Part shown: one piece after another, positions 32,908 to 41,185 of the stretch
Numbering within the stretch: position 1 is the stretch's first letter
How the letters are laid out: each line of letters opens with the position of its first letter
Source of the DNA: Pseudomonas sp. P8_229
Lineage (GTDB): Bacteria > Pseudomonadota > Gammaproteobacteria > Pseudomonadales > Pseudomonadaceae
Length of the DNA: 64,000 bases
Assembly: GCF_034008635.1 (NCBI RefSeq)
Contig: NZ_CP125378.1
Location: 4,650,501 to 4,714,500 of the forward strand
Reading direction: 5' to 3'
Notes under the pieces: model-generated
Told to the model about the DNA's origin: nothing
The model's database searches: none
Seen by the model: only the letters and a program-made list of their open reading frames with translations
Translations under genes and position numbers: made by a program

Positions 32908-34101
32908 TTAATGATGTTTTGGCGCAATTCGGTACAAATACACACTCAGGATCAGACCGCTCAGCGCGGCGAGGGCGGCGAACAGGAAGATCGAGGCAAA
33001 ACCAAACCCCGCCGCAATCGCCCCGGCCAATGGCCCGGTGATCCCCAGTGACAAATCGATGAACAGTGAATAAGCGCCGACCGCTGCGCCACGGCTGGAG
33101 GCCGGCACCAGGTTCACCGCTTCCACGCCCAGCGCCGGGAACACCAGCGAGAAACCGAAACCGCTCAACGCCGCACCCGCCAGCGCCCAATGCGCGTCCG
33201 GTGCCAGCCACAACAGCAACAGGCCCAGGGTCTCCACCGACAGGCAGGCAATCGCCACGCGAAAGCCGCCGAGACGGTTGATCAGGTTGCCGAACAGCAG
33301 TCGCGCGCCGATGAAGCTGGCGCCGAACAGGCTCAGGCACAGCACCGCGTTGTCCCAGTGCTGGGTGGCGTAATACAGGGTGATGAAGGTGGCGATGGTG
33401 CCGAAACCGATCGAGCCCAGCGCCAGCCCGCAGCCGTGCGGGAACACCCGCCCCAACACATGCATGAACGGCAGGCGCTCGCCGGCGACAATCGGCGCGG
33501 CGGTTTTCGGCCACGCCAGCAGCAAGCCCAGCGCCGCCAGCAGGATGATGCTGACGCCCATGCTCCACAGGCCCAACTGGCCGACCAGCCACACCCCGAA
33601 CGGTGCGCCGACCGCCAGCGCGCCGTAACTGGCGATGCCGTTCCACGAGATCACTTTGGCGGTGTTAGCCGCGCCGACCCGGCCGATGCCCCAGCCGATC
33701 GATCCGGAGCCGACCAGGCTTTCCGCGCTGCCCAATACCAGTCGACCGATCAACAGGCTGATCAGGCTGAGCATCGGCAGGTTCGGTGTCCACGCCGAGA
33801 TCAGCATGAACACACCGCTCAAGCCACAACCGGCCAGACCGATCATCACCGCGCGTTTGCTGCCCTGATTGTCGATGATCTTGCCGGCGTACGGACGGCT
33901 GAGCAGGGTAGCGAGGTATTGCACGCTGATCACCAGCCCCGCAATCACCGCGCCGAAGCCCAGATCACTGTGGACATAGCCTGGCAGCACAGCGAGCGGT
34001 ATGCCGATGTTCAGGTAGCCGATGAAGGTGAAGAGGACGATGGACACGACTTGCAGCGTGACCGCAAGGGGGCGCTGCGGCTCTGACATAGAGGACGACA
34101 T
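32908..34101 (-). CDS. MFS transporter (YfcJ/YhhS-like)
   Basis: 397 residues with twelve membrane segments in two six-helix halves. The MFS loop 2-3 signature appears as [19 protein letters not shown] (about 68-87), and the second-half equivalent near [15 protein letters not shown]. It resembles UPF0226 members YfcJ/YhhS, a group linked to sugar or drug efflux. The substrate is not evident. The start is either ATG at 34101 or the downstream ATG of MSEPQRPL at 34089. Confidence 0.88.
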   Translation of the reverse strand: MSSSMSEPQRPLAVTLQVVSIVLFTFIGYLNIGIPLAVLPGYVHSDLGFGAVIAGLVISVQYLATLLSRPYAGKIIDNQGSKRAVMIGLAGCGLSGVFMLISAWTPNLPMLSLISLLIGRLVLGSAESLVGSGSIGWGIGRVGAANTAKVISWNGIASYGALAVGAPFGVWLVGQLGLWSMGVSIILLAALGLLLAWPKTAAPIVAGERLPFMHVLGRVFPHGCGLALGSIGFGTIATFITLYYATQHWDNAVLCLSLFGASFIGARLLFGNLINRLGGFRVAIACLSVETLGLLLLWLAPDAHWALAGAALSGFGFSLVFPALGVEAVNLVPASSRGAAVGAYSLFIDLSLGITGPLAGAIAAGFGFASIFLFAALAALSGLILSVYLYRIAPKHH

Positions 34102-34203
34102 GGGAACGATCCACGGGAAAGCAGGATTAGATAGGCTGCTTATGATACCGGCGCGAACGTGTCAGGGGCGGGGAAAAGTAAAACTATTTGCCGCAAGGCC
34201 GAT

Positions 34204-34386
34204 TCATGGCTTGGCCGGGGCGACCAGTTGTGTGGTGACGAGGGCGGCGAGGGCGTTTTCTTCGCTGCCGAAACGGGCGAGCAGGGCGGCCTGTTTTTCC
34301 GGGGAGAGACGGTTCCAGATCTCGATCATTTTCTCGGTCGCGCCGATCAGGACGGCGGCTTGGCTTTCAGAGAATTCGTCGGTCAT
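34204..34386 (-). CDS. Small hypothetical protein (60 aa)
   Basis: 60 residues, MTDEFSESQAAVLIGATEKM then IEIWNRLSPEKQAALLARFGSEENALAALV, predicted to be all-helical and amphipathic. No named family recognised; similar short proteins occur in Pseudomonas. It lies 102 bp downstream of the MFS start (divergent region shared) and is separated from the next small gene by a perfect 13-bp hairpin. The ribosome binding site is weak. Confidence 0.6.
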   Translation of the reverse strand: MTDEFSESQAAVLIGATEKMIEIWNRLSPEKQAALLARFGSEENALAALVTTQLVAPAKP

Positions 34387-34406
34387 GGCGGGCTCGGTTT
34401 CAGGCA

Positions 34407-34438
34407 GTGTGGAAAGCGCATCTTAGCGCTTTCCACAC
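34407..34438. terminator. Perfect 13-bp hairpin between two small genes
   Basis: GTGTGGAAAGCGC and GCGCTTTCCACAC around ATCTTA. No T-run follows on either strand, so it may be a terminator needing Rho, an mRNA stabiliser or an operator. Confidence 0.5.
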
Positions 34439-34455
34439 GGTCTGTACGGCGGGTT

Positions 34456-34587
34456 TTACTCTTCGCTGTCGGCCTTGCGGCTCTCAACGGCTTCTTTCGG
34501 CTCGGGTTGCCCCGCGCCGGCTTGTTGCGTGGTCGTCTGCTCAGGTACGTGCAGGCTTGGGAAGGGGAGATTAGGAATCTCGTGCAT
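34456..34587 (-). CDS. Small hypothetical protein (43 aa)
   Basis: ATG at 34587 with GAGGAG 7 nt upstream, TAA at 34456. Begins MHEIPNLPFPSLHVPEQTTT and ends with an acidic/basic mixed tail (KEAVESRKADSEE). Pro- and Gln-rich, no cysteine, no membrane segment, so probably disordered. No family recognised. The strong ribosome binding site is the main support. Confidence 0.55.
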   Translation of the reverse strand: MHEIPNLPFPSLHVPEQTTTQQAGAGQPEPKEAVESRKADSEE

Positions 34588-34737
34588 GGTTGCGCTCCTC
34601 GCTAAGTCTGTTGATAGATCTGGTAGATCCGCGCTTCTTGAAAGCCTGCGCAGGATACAGCAGGAAAAATGACAATCAGACTTTTAATTGAAATTAATGC
34701 GACAGATGGCCGCAGGGGAGCGCAAAACTGTGGTGAT

Positions 34738-34844
34738 TGATCGTTCCCTCGCTCTGCGTGGGAACGCCTCAATGGACGCTCTGCGTCCGCTGTTGGGACG
34801 CAGAGCGTCCCGGGCTGCATTCCCACGCGGAGCGTGGGAACGAG
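34738..34844. repeat. Intergenic inverted repeat, family B
   Basis: Starts TGATCGTTCCCTCGCTCTGC, ends GAGCGTGGGAACG, with internal arms GGACGCTCTGCGTCC and GGGACGCAGAGCGTCC. Lies between phhC and the 43-codon gene. Confidence 0.88.
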
Positions 34845-34856
34845 CAATGGGAGGGA

Positions 34857-36050
34857 TTATTTGCAGACGCTGGCGATGGCTTCGGCCAGCAATGCGAGGC
34901 GCGTTGCATCTATACCGGCGACGTTGGCCCGGCCCGAGCTGACCATGTACACGCTGTGATGCTCGCGCAGTTGTTTGACCTGCTCCGGCGACAGGCCGGT
35001 GTAGGAAAACATCCCGCGTTGCACGCCAATGTGCGCAAAGCGCTCACGCAAGCCATGCGGCTCCAGCGCTTCGACCAGACCGCTGCGCAACTGGGCAATA
35101 CGCAAGCGCATGGCTTCCACTTCGTCGGCCCAGCGGCTTTTCAGCTCCGGATCGGCGAGGATGGTGGCGACTACTGCCGCGCCGTGATCCGGTGGCGTCG
35201 ACCACAGGTTGCGGGCGATGTTGGCCAGTTGGCTGCGGATGTCGATGAGCTTGTCAGCGGTTTTTGCGCAGACGATCAGCGCGCCAGTACGGTCGCGATA
35301 CAGGCCGAAGTTCTTCGAGCAGGAGCTGGTGATCAGCACTTCCGGCAATTCGGCGGCGAACAGTCGGGTCGACCACGCATCCTGCTCCAGCCCGTCGCCA
35401 AAGCCCTGGTAGGCAAAGTCGATCAGCGGCAGCAGATTGCGGCTGCGCACCACGTCCAGCACGCGCTGCCAGTCGTCGTGGCTCAGGTCGAAACCGGTCG
35501 GGTTGTGGCAGCACGCATGCAGCAGCACCACATCGCCTTTCGGTACTTCGTTGAGTACGGCGAGCATCGCATCGACGTCGAGGCGGTTGTCGCTGCCCAC
35601 GTACGGGTAGTGACTGACCTTGACCCCGGCCGCCGCGAAGATGGTTTCGTGAATCGGCCAGGTCGGGTTGCTCAGCCACACGCCCTTGCCCGGCAGGCAT
35701 TGGGCAATGAAGTCAGCGGCCAGACGCAGAGCACCGGTACCGCCCGGGGTCTGGGTAGCGCCAGCACGTTGTTCGGCGATCAGTTTCGAGTCGGTGCCGA
35801 GCACCAACTCGTTGATGACCTTGCCGAACAACGGATTACCGTGACCACCGATGTAGGTCTTGGTGTCCTGGCTTTCGACTAGTCGCGCCTCGGCGATTTT
35901 CACCGCTTCGGGGATCGGCGTCAGGCCTTGGGCATCCTTGTAGACGCCAACGCCGAGGTCGAACTTGCGCGGGTTGCTGTCCTGCGCATAGGCCTCCATC
36001 AAACCGAGGATCGGGTCGCCGGGTACCCGGCCGATGGCGTCGAAGTGCAT
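34857..36050 (-). CDS. phhC: Aromatic amino acid aminotransferase PhhC
   Basis: 397 residues, class I (fold type I) PLP aminotransferase. PLP lysine is Lys246 in SSCSKNFGLYRDRTG; Asp211/Tyr214 in IDFAYQGFGDG and Asn183 in HNPTGFD bind the cofactor; the C-terminal substrate Arg lies in SSGRANVAG. It is the tyrosine/aspartate-type enzyme that transaminates tyrosine to 4-hydroxyphenylpyruvate. Its ATG overlaps the last base of phhB (36050), so it is translationally coupled. The phhA-phhB-phhC order is the Pseudomonas phenylalanine catabolic operon. Confidence 0.94.
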   Translation of the reverse strand: MHFDAIGRVPGDPILGLMEAYAQDSNPRKFDLGVGVYKDAQGLTPIPEAVKIAEARLVESQDTKTYIGGHGNPLFGKVINELVLGTDSKLIAEQRAGATQTPGGTGALRLAADFIAQCLPGKGVWLSNPTWPIHETIFAAAGVKVSHYPYVGSDNRLDVDAMLAVLNEVPKGDVVLLHACCHNPTGFDLSHDDWQRVLDVVRSRNLLPLIDFAYQGFGDGLEQDAWSTRLFAAELPEVLITSSCSKNFGLYRDRTGALIVCAKTADKLIDIRSQLANIARNLWSTPPDHGAAVVATILADPELKSRWADEVEAMRLRIAQLRSGLVEALEPHGLRERFAHIGVQRGMFSYTGLSPEQVKQLREHHSVYMVSSGRANVAGIDATRLALLAEAIASVCK

Positions 36051-36406
36051 TACTTGCGTCCTTCTGCGGTCTTGGCCACTTCGTCAGTGCGCGCGGCCAT
36101 GATGAAGTCGTTGCGGTGCAGGCCCTTGATCGAGTGGCTCCACCAGGTCACGGTGACTTTGCCCCACTCGGTCAGCAGGCCCGGGTGGTGACCTTCGGCC
36201 TCGGAGATCTCGCCGACCGCATTGGTGAAGGCCAGCGCGTGTTTGAAGTTCTTGAACAGGAAGACTTTCTCCAGCTGCATGATGCTGTCGCGTACTTCGA
36301 TGTTCCAGTCAGGGATCTGCTTGATCAGGATCGGCAGTTCTTCGTCGCTGACTTGTGGCGCATCGGCACGGCAGGCTTCGCAGTGGGCTTGGTTCAAAGT
36401 GGACAT
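36050..36406 (-). CDS. phhB: Pterin-4a-carbinolamine dehydratase PhhB
   Basis: 118 residues of the PCD/DCoH family. Signature [19 protein letters not shown] (His pair of the active site) and [16 protein letters not shown]. It dehydrates 4a-hydroxytetrahydropterin formed by PhhA, regenerating the cofactor. The start at 36406 gives the usual length. It lies 118 bp after phhA and overlaps phhC by one base. Confidence 0.96.
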
Positions 36407-36524
36407 GGTGTGATTCCTGAAATCGAGTGTGTTTTTTTTATTAAAGCGTTTGGGCCGTCAGTGCCGTCACGCTAAACCAAAGTGGCGGCGACTGACAGAC
36501 TCAATTGTCAGCAAAAGTCGCGGA

Positions 36525-37316
36525 TCACGCGGCTTTCGGTTTTGGCGGAAACTTCGGAGCGTGCAACCCCAGCTGCATGCCTTGCTTGACCATACCCATG
36601 ATGTCTTCGTGGGCCAGGTCGAACAGGCGCTTGAGGTTCGGCAGGACAAAGTACAGCGGCTGCAGGATGTCGATGCGGTACGGAGTGCGCATGGCTTCCA
36701 GCGGATCGAAGGCCTGATGCTCGGGTTCGTCCGACAGTGAGTAAACGGTTTCTTTTGGCGAGGACAGAATGCCGCCGCCATAGATGCGTTGGCCTTGCGG
36801 GGTGTCGACCAGACCGAACTCGATGGTCATCCAGTACAGACGCGCCAGATACACGCGTTCTTCCTTGGTGGCCTGCAGGCCGAGCTTGCCGTAGGTGTGG
36901 GTGAATTCGGCGAACCAGGGGTTGGTCAGCAGCGGGCAGTGGCCGAAGATCTCGTGGAAAATGTCCGGCTCTTGCAGGTAGTCCAGCTCTTCGCGGGTAC
37001 GAATGAACGTGGCCACCGGAAACTGTTTGCTGGCGAGCAATTCGAAGAAGGTCTGGAAGGGGATCAGCGCCGGGACACGAGCAACCTGCCAGCCGGTGGT
37101 TTCGCCGAGCACCTTGTTGATCTCGCCCAGTTGCGGAATGCGGTCGTGGGGCAGACCGAGTTTTTCGATACCGTCCAGGTATTCCTGGCACGCGCGACCC
37201 TCGATCACTTTCAACTGGCGGGTGATCAGCGTGTTCCACACCGCGTGTTCTTCGGCGGGGTAGTCGATAAAACCTTGCGCATCGGGCTCGCGGGCCACGT
37301 ATTGCGTCTGCTTCAT
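36525..37316 (-). CDS. phhA: Phenylalanine-4-hydroxylase PhhA
   Basis: 263 residues. The non-haem iron ligands are His121 and His126 (DIFHEIFGHCPLL) and Glu166 (YWMTIEFGLV), all present. The pterin- and Phe-binding loop GWQVARVPALIP (about 75-86) is intact. The enzyme hydroxylates phenylalanine to tyrosine with tetrahydropterin and O2. First gene of the phhABC operon, divergent from its regulator phhR across a 372-bp gap. Confidence 0.97.
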   Translation of the reverse strand: MKQTQYVAREPDAQGFIDYPAEEHAVWNTLITRQLKVIEGRACQEYLDGIEKLGLPHDRIPQLGEINKVLGETTGWQVARVPALIPFQTFFELLASKQFPVATFIRTREELDYLQEPDIFHEIFGHCPLLTNPWFAEFTHTYGKLGLQATKEERVYLARLYWMTIEFGLVDTPQGQRIYGGGILSSPKETVYSLSDEPEHQAFDPLEAMRTPYRIDILQPLYFVLPNLKRLFDLAHEDIMGMVKQGMQLGLHAPKFPPKPKAA

Positions 37317-37437
37317 ACTGCTCTCCTGCTAGGGGAATTCGTTCTTGTTATGTCCAGCGATGGACTCAGAATTACCTGAGAGTGGGGTGGTGTGCAGTAG
37401 GTGGCGACGCGCACGCGTAGGAAAAATCGGTGGATTT

Positions 37438-37455
37438 CGTAAACTATTCGTTACG
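37438..37455. promoter_or_regulatory. Probable PhhR/TyrR-type box
   Basis: CGTAAACTATTCGTTACG fits the TyrR/PhhR consensus TGTAAA-N6-TTTACA at GTAA and TTAC with the correct 6-bp centre. It lies about 120 bp upstream of phhA. A further half site (ATTTACG) is near 37474. Confidence 0.6.
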
Positions 37456-37504
37456 CTTTGGCTGGTATCTCGCATTTACGGTGACTGGCAGGTTTGAAAA
37501 TCGC

Positions 37505-37517
37505 TGTGACTGTCACA
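37505..37517. promoter_or_regulatory. 13-bp palindrome in the phhA-phhR gap
   Basis: TGTGACTGTCACA is a perfect dyad around a central T. It is close to TTGACA (37523), a possible -35 for phhR. The binding protein is unknown; the half site resembles CRP/Vfr (TGTGA) sites but the spacing is shorter. Confidence 0.4.
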
Positions 37518-37569
37518 TAATCTTGACAACTATCTGCGCGCCTCGACAGAAACATCTGGCGCCGTTCCC

Positions 37570-37661
37570 TTGTAGGAGTGAGCCTGCTCGCGATAGCGGT
37601 GTATCAGTCAGTATTAATATCAATTGACCCACCGCTATCGCGAGCAGGCTCACTCCTACAG
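37570..37661. repeat. REP/REPIN-type inverted repeat, family A
   Basis: TTGTAGGAGTGAGCCTGCTC and its inverted copy, ending 27 bp before the phhR start, so probably within the phhR 5' untranslated region. Confidence 0.9.
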
Positions 37662-37688
37662 GTATTACTGTCTTCACGGGGCGTTCCT

Positions 37689-39251
37689 ATGCGTATCAAA
37701 GTCCACTGCCAGAACCGCATCGGCATCCTGCGCGACATCCTCAACCTGCTGGTGGAGTACGGGATCAACGTCGCGCGCGGCGAGGTCGGTGGCGAGCACG
37801 GCAACGCGATCTACCTGCACTGCCCGAACCTGATCAACATTCAGTTCCAGGCGCTGCGGCCGAAGTTCGAGGCGATTGCCGGGGTGTTTGGCGTCAAGCG
37901 CGTCGGGTTGATGCCCAGCGAGCGCCGGCACATGGAATTGAACGCGTTGCTCGGCGCACTGGAGTTCCCGGTACTGTCGATCGACATGGGCGGCTCGATC
38001 GTTGCCGCCAACCGTGCGGCGGCGCAGTTGCTCGGGGTGCGCGTGGACGAGGTGCCGGGGATTCCGTTGTCACGGTATGCCGAGGATTTCGACCTGCCGG
38101 AACTGGTGCGCGCCAACAAATCGCGGATCAACGGCATGCGCGTCAAGGTCAGGGGCGACATCTTTCTCGCCGACATCGCGCCGCTGCAATCGGAGCATGA
38201 CGACAGCGAAGCCATGGCCGGTGCGGTACTGACCTTGCACCGCGCCGACCGCGTCGGCGAACGCATCTATAACGTGCGCAAGCAGGAGCTGCGTGGTTTC
38301 GACAGCATCTTCCAGAGTTCCAAAGTCATGGCGGCGGTGGTGCGCGAAGCACGACGCATGGCGCCGCTGGATGCACCGCTATTGATAGAAGGCGAAACCG
38401 GCACCGGCAAAGAATTGCTGGCGCGTGCCTGCCACCTCGCCAGCCCGCGCGGGCAGTCGCCGTTGATGGCGCTCAACTGCGCGGGGCTGCCGGAGTCGAT
38501 GGCCGAGACCGAGTTGTTCGGCTATGGCCCGGGAGCCTTCGAAGGTGCACGCGCCGAGGGCAAACTAGGACTGCTGGAATTGACCGCGGGCGGCACGCTG
38601 TTTCTTGACGGTGTCGGCGAGATGAGCCCACGCCTTCAAGTGAAGCTGCTGCGCTTTTTGCAGGATGGCTGCTTCCGCCGGGTCGGCAGTGATGAAGAGG
38701 TTTATCTGGATGTGCGGGTGATCTGCGCGACCCAGGTCGACTTGTCCGAACTGTGCGCGCGCGGTGAGTTTCGCCAGGACCTGTATCACCGTTTAAATGT
38801 GCTTTCGTTGCACATTCCGCCGCTGCGCGAATGCCTCGATGGATTGACGCCGCTGGTCGAGCACTTTCTCGATCAGGCCAGTCGGCAGATTGGCTGCTCA
38901 CTGCCAAAACTGGCGCCGGCGGCGATGGATCGCCTCAGCCACTATCACTGGCCGGGCAACGTGCGGCAGTTGGAGAACGTGCTGTTTCAGGCGGTTTCCC
39001 TGTGCGACGGCGGCACGGTCAAGGCCGAGCATATTCGCTTGCCGGATTACGGCGTGCGTCAGCCGCTTGGCGATTTCTCGCTGGAAGGTGGGCTGGATGA
39101 AATTGTCGGGCGCTTTGAGAAAGCCGTGCTGGAGCGGCTGTATTCCGAGCATCCGAGTAGTCGGCAATTGGGCAAGCGGTTGGGGGTTTCGCATACCACG
39201 ATTGCCAACAAGCTGCGCGAGTATGAAGTCGGCAAAGACCCTGCCGAGTAA
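37689..39251 (+). CDS. phhR: Phenylalanine catabolism regulator PhhR (TyrR family)
   Basis: 520 residues from the ATG at 37689; upstream in-frame starts translate REP sequence. N-terminal ACT domain (1-70, MRIKVHCQNRIGILRDILNL), PAS domain (about 78-150), AAA+ domain (about 205-430) with Walker A EGETGTGKE and Walker B GGTLFLDGVGEM, and a C-terminal Fis-type HTH (RQLGKRLGVSHTTIANKLREY). The sigma-54 contact loop reads GAFEGA, not GAFTGA, as in TyrR/PhhR proteins that can act with sigma-70. It activates phhABC in response to phenylalanine or tyrosine and is divergent from it. Confidence 0.95.
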   Translation: MRIKVHCQNRIGILRDILNLLVEYGINVARGEVGGEHGNAIYLHCPNLINIQFQALRPKFEAIAGVFGVKRVGLMPSERRHMELNALLGALEFPVLSIDMGGSIVAANRAAAQLLGVRVDEVPGIPLSRYAEDFDLPELVRANKSRINGMRVKVRGDIFLADIAPLQSEHDDSEAMAGAVLTLHRADRVGERIYNVRKQELRGFDSIFQSSKVMAAVVREARRMAPLDAPLLIEGETGTGKELLARACHLASPRGQSPLMALNCAGLPESMAETELFGYGPGAFEGARAEGKLGLLELTAGGTLFLDGVGEMSPRLQVKLLRFLQDGCFRRVGSDEEVYLDVRVICATQVDLSELCARGEFRQDLYHRLNVLSLHIPPLRECLDGLTPLVEHFLDQASRQIGCSLPKLAPAAMDRLSHYHWPGNVRQLENVLFQAVSLCDGGTVKAEHIRLPDYGVRQPLGDFSLEGGLDEIVGRFEKAVLERLYSEHPSSRQLGKRLGVSHTTIANKLREYEVGKDPAE

Positions 39252-39259
39252 CAATGCGT

Positions 39260-39364
39260 GATCGTTCCCACGCTCTGCGTGGGAATGCAGCCCGGGGCGC
39301 TCCGCGTCCCAAAGCGGACGCAGAGCGTCCATTGAGGCATTCCCACGCAGAGCGTGGGAACGAT
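39260..39364. repeat. Intergenic inverted repeat, family B
   Basis: GATCGTTCCCACGCTCTGCG to CGCAGAGCGTGGGAACGATC; 20-bp perfect arms, with the inner hairpin GGGCGCTCCGCGTCCC / GGACGCAGAGCGTCC. Confidence 0.9.
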
Positions 39365-39488
39365 CATTAGCCGGGATTGCCGCGAAGCGGCATAACACCG
39401 CCGGTTTTTCGACTTCGATACATTTCAAATTTCCCCTCGCTTGCCCTCAAGTCCTTTGTTTACCGGGCCGCAAGCCGCCAGAAAAAAG

Positions 39489-39506
39489 TTGGTCTGCAAA
39501 TTGCTT
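39489..39506 (+). promoter_or_regulatory. Sigma-54 (-24/-12) promoter of the flgF operon
   Basis: TTGGTCTGCAAATTGCTT has GG (39491-39492) and GC (39503-39504) exactly 10 bp apart and matches TGGCAC-N5-TTGCA well (TGGtct, TTGC). It lies about 56 bp before the flgF GTG, with room for a transcription start and leader. RpoN/FleQ control of mid-class flagellar operons is established in Pseudomonas. Confidence 0.75.
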
Positions 39507-39561
39507 ATGGCTCAGCAGTACAGCGGTGGGCGGCAAACGTCCGGCATGCAGAGGAAAGAGT

Positions 39562-40302
39562 GTGGACAAGTACCTTTATGTGGCAATGACCGGCGCCAGT
39601 CAGAACGCACTGGCGCAAAAGGCGCATGCCAACAACCTGGCGAACATCTCCACCAATGGTTTTCAACGCGACCTGGAGCAGGCGCGTTCGATGCCGGTGT
39701 TCGGTGACAGCTTTCCGGCGCGTGCGTTTGCCATGAGCGAACGGCCTGCCACTGACTTCTCGCCTGGCTCGCTGGTGCAGACCGGCCGTGACCTCGACGT
39801 CGCGGTGACCGGCAACGGTTTTATTGCCGTGCAAAACCCTAATGGCGGTGAAAGCTACGTGCGCACCGGCAGCCTCAACATCGACGCCCTCGGCGTACTG
39901 CGTGCCGGCAACGGCATGGCCGTGATGGGCAACGGCGGGCCGATTGCCGTGCCGCCAGAGCAGCAGGTCGAAGTCGGTGAAGACGGCACCATCAGTATTC
40001 GTGCGATGGGTGAAGGCCCGCGCGTCATGGCGGAAGTCGACCGGATCAAACTGGTCAACCCGGACATCAAGAACATGAACAAGGGCCTCGACGGTTCGAT
40101 CTACACCAAGGACGGCCAGCCTGCGCCGGCCGATGCCAACGTCAAGCTGGTGTCGGGTTTCCTTGAGTCGAGCAACGTCAACGCCGTGGAAGAAATGACC
40201 TCGGTGCTGGCCCTGGCCAAGCAGTTCGAGTTGCACGTCAAGATGATGAACACCGCCAAAGACGACGACCAGGCCATGGCTCGGGTCTTGCAGATCAGCT
40301 AA
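39562..40302 (+). CDS. flgF: Flagellar basal-body rod protein FlgF
   Basis: 246 residues from GTG at 39562, with GAGGAA 6 nt upstream; the open frame begins earlier but lacks similarity. Flagellar rod N-terminal motif KAHANNLANISTNGFQRDL, the core FlgG/F/E hook-like domain with VAVTGNGFIAVQNPNG, and the C-terminal coiled-coil helix FLESSNVNAVEEMTSVLALAKQFELH. FlgF forms part of the proximal rod. First gene of the flgFGHIJKL series. Confidence 0.95.
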   Translation: MDKYLYVAMTGASQNALAQKAHANNLANISTNGFQRDLEQARSMPVFGDSFPARAFAMSERPATDFSPGSLVQTGRDLDVAVTGNGFIAVQNPNGGESYVRTGSLNIDALGVLRAGNGMAVMGNGGPIAVPPEQQVEVGEDGTISIRAMGEGPRVMAEVDRIKLVNPDIKNMNKGLDGSIYTKDGQPAPADANVKLVSGFLESSNVNAVEEMTSVLALAKQFELHVKMMNTAKDDDQAMARVLQIS

Positions 40303-40347
40303 TTATCAGAACGTCGCGCCGTAAAACAGGCGCACGAGGAGAATCGA

Positions 40348-41133
40348 ATGCTTCCGGCTCTATGGGTTGCCAAAACCGGTCTGTCCGCCCAGGACACCAA
40401 CCTGACCACCATTTCCAACAACCTGGCGAACGTTTCGACCACGGGTTTCAAACGTGATCGTGCCGAGTTCCAGGACCTGCTGTATCAGATCAAGCGTCAG
40501 CCAGGTGCCCAGTCGACCCAGGACAGCGAACTGCCGTCGGGTCTGCAACTGGGTACCGGTGTGCGCATCGTCGGCACCCAGAAAAACTTCACCGCCGGCA
40601 GCCTGCAAACCACCGAGCAGCCGCTGGACATGGCCATCGACGGCCGCGGTTTCTTCCAGATCCTGCAGCCGGACGGCACCACGTCCTATACCCGTGACGG
40701 TACTTTCCATCTCGACTCCAATGGCCAGATCGTCAACGCCAGCGGTTTCGCCCTGGAGCCGGCCATCGTCATCCCGAACAACGCGCAGAGCTTCACCGTC
40801 GGCACCGACGGCACCGTGTCGATCACTGTGCCAGGCAACCCTGCCGCTCAGGTGATCGGCAACCTGCAAACCGCTGACTTCATCAACCCGGCCGGTCTGC
40901 AAGCGGTGGGCAACAACCTGTTCCTGGAGACCGCTGCTTCGGGCGCGCCGCAAATCGGCACCCCGGGCCTGAACGGTTTCGGTACCACGCTGCAGAACAC
41001 CCTGGAAGGTTCCAACGTCAGCACCGTTGAAGAGATGGTCAACATGATCACCACTCAACGCGCCTACGAGATGAACTCCAAGGTGATCTCCACCGCCGAC
41101 CAGATGCTCTCGTTCGTAACGCAGAATCTGTAA
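40348..41133 (+). CDS. flgG: Flagellar distal rod protein FlgG
   Basis: 261 residues, the canonical FlgG length. N-terminal motif DTNLTTISNNLANVSTTGFKRDRA, core MAIDGRGFFQILQPDGTTSYTRDG and C-terminal EGSNVSTVEEMVNMITTQRAYEMNSKVI. FlgG builds the distal rod that passes through the P and L rings. AGGAGA lies before the ATG. Follows flgF by 45 bp. Confidence 0.97.
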   Translation: MLPALWVAKTGLSAQDTNLTTISNNLANVSTTGFKRDRAEFQDLLYQIKRQPGAQSTQDSELPSGLQLGTGVRIVGTQKNFTAGSLQTTEQPLDMAIDGRGFFQILQPDGTTSYTRDGTFHLDSNGQIVNASGFALEPAIVIPNNAQSFTVGTDGTVSITVPGNPAAQVIGNLQTADFINPAGLQAVGNNLFLETAASGAPQIGTPGLNGFGTTLQNTLEGSNVSTVEEMVNMITTQRAYEMNSKVISTADQMLSFVTQNL

Positions 41134-41145
41134 TCAAGTCTATGG

Positions 41146-41163
41146 GGCGGCCATGAGGCCGCC
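41146..41163 (+). other. GC-rich hairpin between flgG and flgH
   Basis: GGCGGCC and GGCCGCC around ATGA, a perfect 7-bp stem without T-run. Inside the operon it more likely affects mRNA stability or attenuation than ends transcription. Confidence 0.5.
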
Positions 41164-41185
41164 AGCAACACCGTGAGGTAGGGTC

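Larger units (their letters stand above)
37317..37688. other. phhA-phhR divergent control region
   Basis: 372 bp. From the phhA side: a TyrR/PhhR-type box (37438-37455), a 13-bp palindrome (37505-37517), a TTGACA hexamer at 37523-37528, and a family A REP pair (37570-37661) directly before phhR. I could not identify a -24/-12 promoter for phhA by eye. Confidence 0.6.
39252..39561. other. Intergenic region between phhR and flgF
   Basis: 310 bp. It holds a family B repeat (39260-39364), then an unremarkable stretch, then a sigma-54 promoter (39489-39506) for the flagellar operon. Confidence 0.65.

Noticed and set aside
37523..37560. Full sigma-70 promoter for phhR
   Set aside because: TTGACA is present but no acceptable -10 element is found 16-18 bp downstream.
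2604..37661. Repeated short units considered as a CRISPR array
   Set aside because: The units are dispersed, inverted in pairs and single between genes; there is no regular spacer array and no cas gene.
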